64,000 nt of DNA. It comes from Saprospiraceae bacterium. Lineage in GTDB: Bacteria > Bacteroidota > Bacteroidia > Chitinophagales > Saprospiraceae. Location of the stretch: the NCBI GenBank assembly GCA_016722295.1, contig JADKGL010000003.1, forward strand, positions 183,661 to 247,660, written 5' to 3'. Shown here piece by piece: positions 57,501-64,000 of this stretch. The position numbers and the translations under genes are program-made. The notes under the pieces are model-generated. The model was not told where the DNA came from and made no database searches. It saw nothing but the letters and a program-made list of their open reading frames with translations. The stretch's first letter is position 1. Every line of letters starts with the position of its first letter.

Positions 57501-57602
57501 TCAGAAATTCTTCAAGTGGCGAAAGATATTGGTGATGCACAGTTTTTAGCTGAACTTGAAGCAAAATTGAAAAAATATCAAAACGCTCCAGTAAATAATT
57601 GA
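54534..57602 (+). CDS. DUF2723 / GT117-type membrane glycosyltransferase
   Basis: A 1,022-residue inner-membrane protein. Residues 1-~570 hold about a dozen membrane segments and the family signature GSLWDCGEFVLGAYKLQ with acidic residues after the first helix, followed by HPPGAPFFLLVGR, the GT-C hallmark. A large soluble part follows (SIIFTYGDNDTYPVWYAQEV, RRDVRVINLSLIAVDWYIA), then C-terminal helices. DUF2723 proteins are linked to O-glycosylation of exported proteins in this phylum (GT117). The stop overlaps the ATG of rpiB by one base, so it heads a three-gene operon with rpiB and the M28 peptidase. Confidence 0.93.
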   Translation: MNPLSKRANITGWLVFAIATVIYFLTVERTGSLWDCGEFVLGAYKLQIVHPPGAPFFLLVGRMFTWVADLLSNNQSDIAFAINLMSGICTAFAAMFICWVTIMFARMAMGNSQELDDSRDMAINGAGLVAGLATAFSTSIWFSAVEGEVYAMSTMFTAMTLWAATKWYYLPNDPKNDKWLIFAFYAVGLSIGVHLLSLLVFSVMAIMVYNKRWKNPTWIGMLIACGVGIVGTMLFQSIIISGIPSLWAFYEKLTVNSFGLPFHSGIVPTLATLGALAYFGMQYARKKGNDILHKSILTLTFITISYSIVGVVIIRAIANPPINMNAPDDVMRLLPYLNREQYGDRSLVKGPHFDARPINTKSTDRYGRVGNEYKVVDRKFDYVYKKSDEILLPRIGHSDQGRPQLYRMWMDYLGFKKDGPPTMAFNLSFLWNYQFGWMYWRYFMWNYVGRQNFEQGTFSWNKRDGNWMSGIKAFDSNKLYNQDRLPRVIEEDQSRNSYFFIPLILGILGVVYHFRNNKKDFWTLFSMWLLAGMALCFFSNSPPNEPRERDYVLVGSFMIFCIWIGMGVMFIYELVREKVKLNGIAPAALASCLGLAAPVIMCVQNYDDLGRQGITAARDYASNILESCKPNSIIFTYGDNDTYPVWYAQEVEGIRRDVRVINLSLIAVDWYIAAQRRKINESPAIKMSIPQDKYRGFLRNQVFYFNPETQSSTPGNDKEMSAQAWLKFIGEDHPLSSGSGRDIETFMPSTNVYLDVNPEAALRLGMVKPNDSVGISRIPFNLAGKTYLTKDELAVYDIITSNINDRPIYFSVTCHGEKLMGLDDYTEMHGMALRIVPVKSASERNMYIYGAGKMDLDYTYDVVMNKYKWGNFDKQKLFVDKSYGPSVQAFRMIMMRLTNGLLAKGDTERATAVANKYFESFPNMNFQYDGRSMPFIQALIAGKKFDDAKKHLNILSAETLDMLEFYDTLSPEDLQGGFQQDKAFASSTVSEILQVAKDIGDAQFLAELEAKLKKYQNAPVNN

Positions 57603-58036
57603 TGAGAATTCCAATCTCAATAGGATCAGATCACGCTGGTTTTCAGTATAAAAAAGACATCATAGCCATGTTGGAAGAGCAGGGCTATGATGTTCAAGAT
57701 TATGGTTGTCATGACGAAAGTTCTGTCGATTATCCAGACTTTGCACATCCTGTAGCCCACGATATAGATACTAACAAAATTGAATTGGGTATCGTCCTTT
57801 GTGGAAGTGGGAATGGAGTTGCCATTACTGCCAATAAGCATCCTCAAGTTCGATGTGCTCTTGCATGGAATACTGAAACTGCGGCATTGGCGCGTTCGCA
57901 TAATAATGCAAATATCATAAGTATACCAGCACGTTATGTGAGTCTGCCTTTGGCAAAAGAAATGGTTACAATATTTTTAAATACTAAATTTGAAGGAGGA
58001 CGTCACCAACGTCGTGTCGAAAAGATTAATCTATGA
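57602..58036 (+). CDS. rpiB: Ribose 5-phosphate isomerase B
   Basis: A 144-residue RpiB/LacAB-family isomerase converting ribose 5-phosphate and ribulose 5-phosphate. Conserved residues: SDHAGFQYKK, DYGCHDESSVDYPDFAHPVA, catalytic Cys67 in LCGSGNGVAITANKH, and ALARSHNNANIISIPAR. I start at the ATG that overlaps the DUF2723 stop. Its own stop overlaps the ATG of the M28 gene (ATGA). The product feeds the pentose phosphate pathway. Confidence 0.95.
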   Translation: MRIPISIGSDHAGFQYKKDIIAMLEEQGYDVQDYGCHDESSVDYPDFAHPVAHDIDTNKIELGIVLCGSGNGVAITANKHPQVRCALAWNTETAALARSHNNANIISIPARYVSLPLAKEMVTIFLNTKFEGGRHQRRVEKINL

Positions 58037-59632
58037 AGTGTAGCTTCACTTTTTGCTGTTTCATTTTTTTATGCAATGTATTGCAAGCTCAATATTATAA
58101 TAAAGTAAATAGACCTGATTATAGTAAGTCCATTCTAAAAGATTCAGTGTGGACAATGGCAAATGTAATTACTGAAGAAGAGACGAAAGAGATTATTACT
58201 TTTTAGCATCTGATCAATGTAAAGGAAGAGAACTTGGAAGTGTTGGTAATGACACTGCAGCAGCATACATAGCTAGTAAATTTGCACAATATGGGATTCA
58301 AAGAATAGGAGAAGATAATAGTTATTATCAAAATTTGGGATTTCGATGGGTGAGTTGGGATAAACTAAGTTTCAATGTCAATAATTCTGAATTCAAAGTA
58401 TTATGGGACTATGTTGCAGTGCCAACTGAGAACAAAGATATCAATATCCAAGTCGATGAAGTTGTGTTTTGTGGATATGGCATTGAGGATGCCAATTATA
58501 GCGATTACAAAAATGTTAATGTAAAGGATAAAGTGATTTTGATTTATCATGGAGAACCAACCAGAACTGATGGAACTTCATGGATTACCAATTCGCAATT
58601 TCAATCAGATTGGTCTACGAACTTTCGAAAGAAAGTAGATGCTGCAAAATCTCATGGTGTCAAAATGATACTTGTGATTGAAGATAAATTTAAAGATCTG
58701 GTTGATGCGAAACGATCACAAATGATCTCACCTGTATTTCTATTGGATACAGAAGAGATCACCGATAATACTCAACCTAATATTTGTTATTTATCCTCTT
58801 CGATGAGTTCTCACCTCATTGGCAAATCACTGAATAAAGTTATACACAATAGAAATAAAATAAAGAAAAAGGGAAAGCCATTATCATTTGCATTTCAATC
58901 GAAAGTAAAAATCGAACAAGTCAAACATGTCAAAGCAGTCGATGGTAAAAATATAATGGCCTACTTTGAAGGGACAGAAAAAAAAGATGAAGTCTTGATC
59001 ATCTCGGCTCATTATGATCATATAGGGATGCGCAATGAAGATGTATTCAATGGTGCAGATGATAATGGATCGGGAACCACTGCTGTAATTCAAGTTGCAA
59101 AAGCACTTCAGATGGCAAAGCAAAAAGGAATAAAAATGAAGCGATCCGTTTTGTGCTTGCTTGTGACAGGTGAAGAAAAAGGATTGCTTGGATCAAATTA
59201 TTATGTCAATAATCCAAGATTGGATCTAAACAAAACAATAGGGAATATCAATATAGATATGATCGGTCGTGTAGATGCAAAATATTTAACTGATTCAAGT
59301 TATCTATATGTCATAGGTTCGGACAGATTGAGTTCAGAATTGCACGAGATAAACGAGTCTGTAAATCAAAAGTATAGCCAACTCATCCTAGATTATACCT
59401 ATAATGCAGAGAATGATCCCAACCGGTATTATTACAGATCAGATCATTACAATTTCGCAGAAAAAAGAATTCCTGCTATTTTCTTTTTTAATGGGACACA
59501 TGAAGATTATCATCGAATCACAGATGATATTGAAAAAATAAATATACCACTTCTTGCAAAGCGCGCGAAACATGTTTTTTTCTAGCCTGGGAGTTAGTGA
59601 ATCGCAATGAAAGAATTAAGGTAGATCGGTAA
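58033..59632 (+). CDS. M28 family metallopeptidase with PA domain (two frameshifts)
   Basis: A 533-residue exported aminopeptidase after two corrections. Signal peptide MKCSFTFCCFIFLCNVLQAQ. At the T run 58200-58204 one T is missing; reading resumes as ITFLASDQCKGRELGS, the start of M28. A PA domain follows (~100-230). Zinc and catalytic residues are in ISAHYDHIG, NGADDNGSGT, VTGEEKGLLGS, NIDMIGR and the final His in YRSDHYNFAEKRIP. At the T run 59575-59581 another T is missing; with it the C-terminus continues LAWELVNRNERIKVDR to a stop at 59630-59632. It starts inside the last codons of rpiB. Confidence 0.9.
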
Positions 59633-59736
59633 TTTTTTAATTTGCAAATACGAGAATATGCAAATTTGCAAATGCATCAAGCATCATTGCCTATTGACAT
59701 TGGGGATGTGTCATTACTCAAGTAAAATTCATCATA

Positions 59737-60515
59737 GGTCGCACCTACGGAGCTCAATAAACTTTTATAAATCTTTTCTACAAACAGATCGCTCCTACGG
59801 AGCTGACATCCACAAATTTAGAAATGCAGAAACACATTTTTATTAAAATGCGATATATTGCCCCAGAGGGGCAAACTGTTTGTAGAAAAAAATTAAATGA
59901 AAAAAATAGCTCCATAGGAGCGACCTAAATTCGCTATTTCTAATAAAAGATTATGGCTAAGCCATAGCAAAACGACCGACGTAGGAGAATCCTACGCCGA
60001 ACATGGGGAGCGACCTAAATGATTCACATCACGCACGTTTCGTTTTAGCAAGGATGCCTATATACATATATTCAAACAACAATTAAAGGTCGCACCTACG
60101 GAGCTCAATAAACTTTTATAAATCTTATCTACAAACAGATCGCTCCTATGGAGCTGACATTAAAAAATTTAGAAATGCAGAAACACATTTTTATTAAAAT
60201 GCGAAATATTGCCCCAGAGGGGCAAACTGTTTGTAGAAAAAACCAAATGAAAAAAATAGCTCCATAGGAGCGACTTAATTTGATAAAAGATTTATGGCTA
60301 AGCCATAGCAAAATTATTGTCGTAGGAGATTCCTTCGCCGAGCATGGGCTGGCAGTAAAAAAGTTAGAAATGTAGCAACACATTTTATTAAAATGAAAAA
60401 AATTGCCCCAGAGGGGCAAACCGTTTGTAGAAAAATCAAATAAAAAAAAGCTCCATAGGAGCGACCTGATTCGCTTTTTCTAATCAAAAATTTATGGCTA
60501 AGCCATAGCAAAATT
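59737..60515. repeat. Array of REP-like palindromic units (two full copies and one partial)
   Basis: A ~350-bp unit starts GGTCGCACCTACGGAGCTC at 59737 and again at 60088; a third, partial copy runs 60359-60510. Each copy strings several palindromes: GCTCC..GGAGC, GCCCCAGAGGGGC (59860, 60211, 60404), AGCTCCATAGGAGC and TATGGCTAAGCCATA (59952, 60293, 60493). The spacer CTGTTTGTAGAAAAA follows the second type. Copy 1 also has CGTAGGAGAATCCTACG. The last palindrome ends just before a 5'-truncated trmD. Short frames in the array are shadows. Confidence 0.85.
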
Positions 60516-60522
60516 ATCGAGT

Positions 60523-60975
60523 ACCACTTATGATGAAATTATTTATCTCACACCTGATGGATCCACACTTAATCAGAGAATGTGCAATATGTTGTCTCTT
60601 AGACAAAAATTGTTCGTCATCTGTGGTCACTACAAAGGCATCGATCAAAGAATAAGAGATCATTGGATCACCTTGGAGATCTCCATAGGAGATTATTTGT
60701 TGAGTGGAGGAGAGCTTGCCGCGGCAATTTTGGTCGATAGCATCGGGAGATTATTGCCTGTCGTGTTGAATGATGAGACATCCGCATTGACAGATTCATT
60801 CCAAGATGATCTTTTGGCCCCTCCTGTATATTCTAGACCAGCAGAATTCAGAGGAATTAAAGTTCCTGATATTTTGCTTTCAGGACACGAAGAGAAGATC
60901 AATCAATGGAGATTTGAATCAAGTTTGAATCTTACAAAAATGAAGAGACCTGATTTGATGAAAGATAAAGTTTGA
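60523..60975 (+). pseudogene. trmD: 5'-truncated tRNA (guanine-N1)-methyltransferase (TrmD)
   Basis: About 150 C-terminal residues of TrmD, the SPOUT-family enzyme that makes m1G37 in tRNA. The frame reads TYDEIIYLTPDGSTLNQR, then LFVICGHYKGIDQRIRD, SIGDYLLSGGELAAAILVD, the knot motif, and PVYSRPAEFRGIKVPDIL, ending KMKRPDLMKDKV. The first ~90 residues, with most of the SAM-site N-terminus, are missing; in their place is the palindrome array, ending ~10 bases upstream. No start codon precedes the homology. TrmD is normally needed for growth, so a complete copy should lie elsewhere, or the assembly joined unrelated ends here. Confidence 0.85.
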
Positions 60976-61073
60976 ATATTCTACAGACTTTAATGTCTTA
61001 AGGTTCTTCTTCTATAAATTATCTGGCTTTTGATAAAGGAAAATCCAGATTTGAAAAAATAATTCGAAAAATG

Positions 61074-61104
61074 TTTGACAATTCATTAAAGTAGATTATA
61101 TTTG
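61074..61104 (+). promoter_or_regulatory. Consensus promoter before a small ORF
   Basis: TTTG at 61074-61077, 19 bases, TATATTTG at 61097-61104: a complete match to the Bacteroidota consensus. The predicted transcript would start ~61111, 14 bases before an ATG at 61125. Confidence 0.65.
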
Positions 61105-61124
61105 TATTATTAATACCTAAAAGC

Positions 61125-61208
61125 ATGAATAGACTATTAGATCGCAAAGTTTTCTACGCAGAAAAGCCATATATGAGTCCGCATGAGTATAAACTATACA
61201 GAGCATAA
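61125..61208 (+). CDS. Candidate 27-residue small protein
   Basis: An ATG at 61125 opens 27 codons to TAA 61206-61208. The product is MNRLLDRKVFYAEKPY followed by MSPHEYKLYRA. It is charged and aromatic and uses ordinary codons. It lies 20 bases behind a full consensus promoter, and no larger gene starts within 280 bases. I do not recognise it. It could be a true small protein or a chance ORF in a small RNA. Confidence 0.35.
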   Translation: MNRLLDRKVFYAEKPYMSPHEYKLYRA

Positions 61209-61498
61209 TAATATTTTTCATATTTTTTATATGAACAATTTAATATGATCAAAAAATAGATTAGAGAAACATAACCAACGCATTGACATTATAAACAAAA
61301 TATATTATATTTATTAAAGTTTAATGTCAAAATAAGGAGGTTTGGCTTTGGATGAAGTATTTTTCTTAATATTATTGATTATGGGAGTTAATGATTCTGA
61401 CAGTAGTCCCTCAACTTAGATTGGAAACTGCAAGGTAAGCTTCTTAAATTTGACACCTTTTAAGATAGTATTATGTCGTAACAACTAAATTTTATAAA

Positions 61499-62621
61499 AT
61501 GAAAATTTAATTTTACTATTTGTATTTTCATTTATTAATGTACAAATATTTTCGCAACCTATTGGTACAACTATTACTGGTGCGTGCACTACAGTTTCAG
61601 TGATTGGTGTTCCTAATTATCAAAGAAATTTGAAAACTTTTGGAGATTATAAGACAGTTGATATTTGTACAGAATATTACCTTGATTGCTCTCCAGGTGC
61701 TTTTGCACAAACAAAGCATTGGTTATATAAACTAAATAGTGCATTTCAATTTATATTAGTTCAAGGTCCTGTTTTTGGAGACAACTTTATATTTAATGGT
61801 TTAGCAAAGGGTACATACAGAGTAATGACCCAAGTACCTACAAAGAAATTTAATCAATTTTGCGAAGGTGCAGGTACCGAAATTTTATGTTTTAGCAATG
61901 GAATACCTTGGGTGGAGGGGAGAGTATCTGCCTCTATAATTCTCAGCTTGGTCAGCTAACTTTATTTTTTTCAAATGAAGTTCAAGTAGGACTTGTTGAT
62001 CAAAGTGATTTATCTTTTGTAATTGATGATGTAAATGGAGGATGGTCGGGTAATAATGTTGATTTTGGAGATATTGTGAATTTAGATGCTAGAAACTCGA
62101 AAAATTATACTCATTGGTTTCTTACAATTTTTGAGTACCATAATGGAGTGCAGCAAAGAGTGCTTTCTAAAGGTTGGACAGAAGGTCAAATTGGTGAATA
62201 TAATCTTAATGATTTCTGGGAAAATGGTCTTGGATGGGTATTTGAAACTTATAAGGCTTATGTTGTGCAATTTGCTATAGTTAATGACAATTGCCAAATT
62301 CAAGGTCAATGGACCGCTGAGAACAAGACATTTGAAGTTTGTCCAGGAGTTGGTTGTAAATTCTCTAATGTTGAACCAAAGATATTGGTATATCCAAATC
62401 CAATCCAAAATAAATTCAAGATTTCTGGACTTTTTTATAATCCCATTAACAAATTTGAGTATGTGATAAAATCCATAGACGGAAAGATATTATCTACAAA
62501 TAAAATCCAAGACCCTACTGAGAGTTATGAACTGAGTGGATTAGAAGCAGGTATTTATTTGATAAATATTTTAAAAGATGGTCATTCAATCTATAATTCA
62601 AAAATTTCTGTAACTAATTAA
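61499..62621 (+). CDS. Secreted T9SS type A cargo protein (two frameshifts)
   Basis: A 374-residue exported protein after two corrections. One A is missing at 61502-61505; with it the leader is MKNLILLFVFSFINVQIFSQ, a good signal peptide, continuing to VPNYQRNLKTFGDYKTVDIC. A second base is missing near 61904; with it the frame reads GIPLGGGESICLYNSQLGQL. The body is beta-rich with paired cysteines and no family I know. The T9SS tail is ILVYPNPIQNKFKISGLF to NSKISVTN. A terminator follows 9 bases after the stop. Confidence 0.78.
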
Positions 62622-62629
62622 TACTTTTG

Positions 62630-62664
62630 TATAAATAGGGCTAATGCCCTATTTATACTTTTTT
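62630..62664 (+). terminator. Intrinsic terminator
   Basis: Perfect 12-bp stem TATAAATAGGGC (62630-62641) and GCCCTATTTATA (62646-62657) with a 4-base loop, then C and six T. It separates the two last T9SS cargo genes. Confidence 0.9.
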
Positions 62665-62672
62665 AAAGATTT

Positions 62673-64000
62673 ATGAAGCATTTAACTATTTTATTTCTAA
62701 ACATATTATGTTTAATTAATTATATTAATGGACAAGTAAATTTAGTGCCAAATGGATCTTTTGAAGAACTTACACATTGTCCAGATTCACGCAGTCAAAT
62801 TGAATTAGCAGACCCATGGTATTCGCCTTCAAAAACTGGGACTCCTGATTTGTTTAGTAAATGTGCAACAGACTATAATGTAAGTGTCCCCAAACATTAT
62901 TCACAAAATTTTCAAAATCCTAGAACTGGAAATTCTTATGCTGGAATTTTTTCTTATTTTTATAAACTCGAAATTGCTCCTGTTGAATATCTAGTGGTTA
63001 GATTGATGGATAAACTTAAAAAACAAAAGCAATATTACCTTGAGTTTTATATTTCTCCTAGAATAAATAATGATCCTTTTGACATCCCTTGTTATATGGA
63101 AGGCTTAGGAATGGTATTATTGCAAAAGGATACAATTTTCAACTTGAAAGGTGGAGAACATATAGTACTACAATCTGCTATAAGTCAAGATGGTAAGATT
63201 ATTCGAGATTCAGTAAACTGGCAAAGAATGACAGGCTGTTATTCAGGAAATTCGGAAGAATATATTCTAATTGGTAATTTTAAATCATTAAATCAAACTG
63301 TTGTAGATCCTTTATGTTATCAAAGTATTCCAAATGCCGCTTATTACTATATTGATGATGTAGGCGTATATGAATTTGACCCTTTGCCAGATACTCTATA
63401 CTTATGCAAAGGGGAATCGACTAAGATCGGAGCAAAGTTTTAGATGGAAGCTATTTATGGAATACTGGAGACAGATATAGCGTAATTGAAATAAATAGTG
63501 TTGGAACATACATCATCAATGTGCAAATGGAGAACTGTGTTTTATCAGATACAGTACATGTACTCGATCCTGAAGAAATAATTGAAAAACAAATCATAAA
63601 ATATACACTGTGTAAAGGTGAGCGCTTTTATTTGGAGATACCATTATTGGGTCAATATAAATGGTCAACAGGTGAAGTAACAAGGACAATTGAAATTAGT
63701 ACAGCAGGTGTTTATTCTTGTGAAATAGTTCATCCATGTGGGGTTTTTGTGATAAATTATTCCTTTGAATTTCTTGAATGTGATTGTGAATTTTATGCTC
63801 CAAATGTATTTTCACCAAATGGTGACAACTTGAATGATTATTTTCAATTATTACCAAACTGTAGTTTGAAAATAAAATATTAAGTTTTGAAGTATTTGAT
63901 AGATGGGGTGAAATGCTTTACAACATTAATGAAGGTGACCCTAGTATGATTCAATGGAATGGGATGTTTAAACAAAGACTACTGCCTTCTGGAGTATATG
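62673..64000 (+). CDS. Gliding-motility-associated C-terminal domain protein (T9SS type B cargo; partial, two frameshifts)
   Basis: An exported protein running off the right edge. Signal peptide MKHLTILFLNILCLINYINGQ. The first ~230 residues (VNLVPNGSFEELTHCPDS, PRTGNSYAGIFSYFYK, AAYYYIDDVGVYE) resemble the galactose-binding-like domain common at the start of such proteins. Ig-like segments follow. FYAPNVFSPNGDNLNDYFQL then FEVFDRWGEMLYN mark the gliding-associated (CHU_C type) domain. Frame breaks at the T run 63437-63440 and the A run near 63873-63876; one base each restores KFLDGSYLWNTG and KIKILSFEVFDRW. The domain is used for T9SS export and surface attachment, as in gliding adhesins. 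Confidence 0.85.

Larger units (their letters stand above)
60976..61498. other. Spacer with promoter and a 27-codon ORF
   Basis: Contains a strong promoter (61074-61104) and a small ORF (61125-61208), listed separately. Further on, an AGGAGG at 61335-61340 stands 7 bases before a TTG-started frame of 23 codons (61348-61419), unusual for a phylum that rarely uses Shine-Dalgarno sites, but its short hydrophobic product is not convincing. The rest is AT-rich. Confidence 0.45.

Noticed and set aside
60129..60511. Overlapping minus-strand frames of 65-96 codons
   Set aside because: They are translations of the palindrome array; the two frames repeat each other because the array repeats.
59737..60515. 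CRISPR array
   Set aside because: The units are ~350 bp, made of several different palindromes with conserved rather than unique spacers, and no cas genes are near.
61348..61419. 23-codon TTG-started ORF behind AGGAGG
   Set aside because: The ribosome-site match is attractive, but the product is short, hydrophobic and AT-driven, and such sites are rarely used in this phylum; kept only as a note.

Overview
The window reads as chromosome of an AT-rich member of the Bacteroidota, most like the Saprospiria/Chitinophagia side of the phylum. Four lines of evidence support this. At least ten secreted proteins end in type IX secretion (T9SS) tails of the form YPNP-N-G, and one ends in the gliding-motility-associated C-terminal domain. 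Promoters follow the phylum's TTTG-N19/20-TAnnTTTG pattern and most starts lack a Shine-Dalgarno sequence. Typical phylum families are present (DUF2723/GT117, DUF4834, DUF4920, DUF6132, a GH3-beta-lactamase fusion). Genes sit in short, tightly overlapped operons. No tRNA, rRNA, CRISPR array or complete insertion sequence was found.

Layout. 1-1.4 kb: edge of a restriction-modification region (N-terminus of a nuclease-methylase, then an hsdM relic). 1.8-7.3 kb: PPK2 kinase, a methyltransferase, a compact sulfur/redox cluster (DUF6132, two rhodaneses, OsmC, a small membrane protein, thioredoxin) and a secreted propeller-like protein. 7.5-12.7 kb: S41 peptidase, cupin, photolyase relic, two small proteins, a MacB-type permease and a SET protein. 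12.8-20.2 kb: the most unusual region. A secreted metzincin protease is preceded by nine copies of an 8-bp repeat and followed by three paralogues of a secreted T9SS protein, interleaved with two copies of an Rpn-type PD-(D/E)XK nuclease; a 2.2-kb tandem duplication explains part of it. 20.2-26.1 kb: FbaB aldolase, DUF4920 lipoprotein, a secreted MORN-repeat caspase-like protein, the rpsF-rpsR-rplI operon and an outer-membrane barrel. 26.1-39.7 kb: glycosyltransferase, M36 protease, nitroreductase, AIM24 protein, ligA, two T9SS cargo proteins, an XRE regulator. 39.9-51.5 kb: envelope operon (FtsX-type permease, GH3-beta-lactamase fusion, TPR membrane glycosyltransferase), yebC, TPR lipoprotein, M14 and S9 peptidases. 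51.8-59.6 kb: DUF2279, RluA-type synthase, DUF4834, DUF2723, rpiB and M28 peptidase. 59.7-64 kb: an array of REP-like palindromes abutting a 5'-deleted trmD, a promoter with a 27-codon ORF, and two T9SS cargo genes, the last running off the right edge.

Quality warning. At least a dozen genes are broken by single-base length changes, nearly all in A or T runs and nearly all deletions. Restoring one base per site gives full-length proteins whose lengths close in frame (thioredoxin, LigA, the glycosyltransferase, the beta-helix protein, TPR proteins, M28). This is more likely consensus error than decay, so I give merged coordinates and describe each break. The 5'-deleted trmD, photolyase and hsdM fragments are different: they lack whole domains and look like real relics.
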